Source: Tsukamurella asaccharolytica (GTDB lineage: Bacteria; Actinomycetota; Actinomycetes; Mycobacteriales; Mycobacteriaceae). Taken from it: DNA of 64,000 bases. Of the stretch, positions 63,876-64,000 are shown piece by piece. Within the stretch, counting starts at the first letter, position 1. Each line of letters begins with the position of its first letter. The notes below the pieces were generated by a model that saw only the letters and a list, made by a program, of their open reading frames with translations, was not told the origin of the DNA and ran no database searches. The position numbers and the translations under genes were made by a program. The stretch spans positions 44,344 through 108,343 of the forward strand of contig NZ_VIGW01000009.1 of the NCBI RefSeq assembly GCF_007858435.1. Reading direction: 5' to 3'.

Positions 63876-64000
63876 TTTATGGAGAGTTTGATCCTGGCTC
63901 AGGACGAACGCTGGCGGCGTGCTTAACACATGCAAGTCGAACGGTAAGGCCCTTCGGGGTACACGAGTGGCGAACGGGTGAGTAACACGTGGGTGACCTG
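63876..64000 (+). rRNA. rrs: 16S ribosomal RNA, 5' end (runs off the window)
   Basis: The universal 5' block AGAGTTTGATCCTGGCTCAG begins at 63883, so the mature end is near 63876. GACGAACGCTGGCGGCGTGC and the start of helix 6 follow. The stretch AACGGTAAGGCCCTTCGGGG is, from memory, that of Tsukamurella. Confidence 0.97.

Overview
The window is high-GC, densely coded DNA from a mycolic-acid-type actinobacterium (order Mycobacteriales). Gene order follows the mycobacterial backbone: polA, rpsA, coaE, uvrB, universal stress protein, metallo-beta-lactamase-fold gene, uvrA, infC-rpmI-rplT-tsnR, pheST, argCJBDFR-GH, mpg, tyrS. The last 125 bases are the start of a 16S rRNA gene whose first variable stretch looks like Tsukamurella to me. 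That genus call is from memory of the sequence, not from a search.

Region by region. 1-745 is the 3' end of polA. 781-2222 is the most unusual locus: a structured 150-nt segment bounded by a long-range inverted repeat, followed 14 nt later by a retron-type reverse transcriptase gene broken by one in-frame TAG. I read it as a previously unannotated, possibly decaying retron. 2238-3571 holds three small secreted hemophore-like paralogs. A methyltransferase gene and rpsA follow. 6265-9177 is a mannitol dehydrogenase/xylulokinase pair, and 9271-10521 is a lone aztD-like zinc chaperone behind a Zur-like box.

10595-22736 is a polyol-catabolism island: an FGGY kinase, an SDR dehydrogenase and a SorC regulator, then a divergent eight-gene operon. 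The operon encodes a zinc dehydrogenase, a five-gene ABC importer, a fused DhaK-DhaL kinase and an RpiB-like isomerase. Its content matches erythritol/threitol use via D-erythrulose and erythrose 4-phosphate.

22754-36593 carries coaE, an asparagine-type permease, a DUF402 gene, a TRM11-like methyltransferase, uvrB, a universal stress gene, a HelD-type RNA polymerase recycling helicase, a metallo-beta-lactamase-fold gene, uvrA and nrdH. uvrB and uvrA both carry the RecA-NDp (PafBC-type) DNA-damage promoter. nrdH stands alone behind a pair of NrdR boxes. 36687-41303 includes a tryptophan-rich secreted mini-protein, a DUF1844 gene, the infC operon with a non-AUG start and a terminator-like attenuator, and a membrane acyltransferase.

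41237-47509 carries a NCS2 nucleobase permease, pheST, a PIG-L deacetylase and a small ORF. 47659-58627 is the arginine biosynthesis operon. It is interrupted between argR and argG by a two-gene cassette (alpha/beta hydrolase plus an unrecognised protein), and its argG is of the longer E. coli-like type. 58686-60777 is a TetR-controlled ABC-2 exporter operon with tandem operators. Then come a dehydrogenase remnant, a Trm112-like gene, mpg and tyrS. The window ends in an AT-rich rrn leader with tandem promoters and the 5' end of 16S rRNA. I saw no tRNA gene, CRISPR array or insertion sequence.
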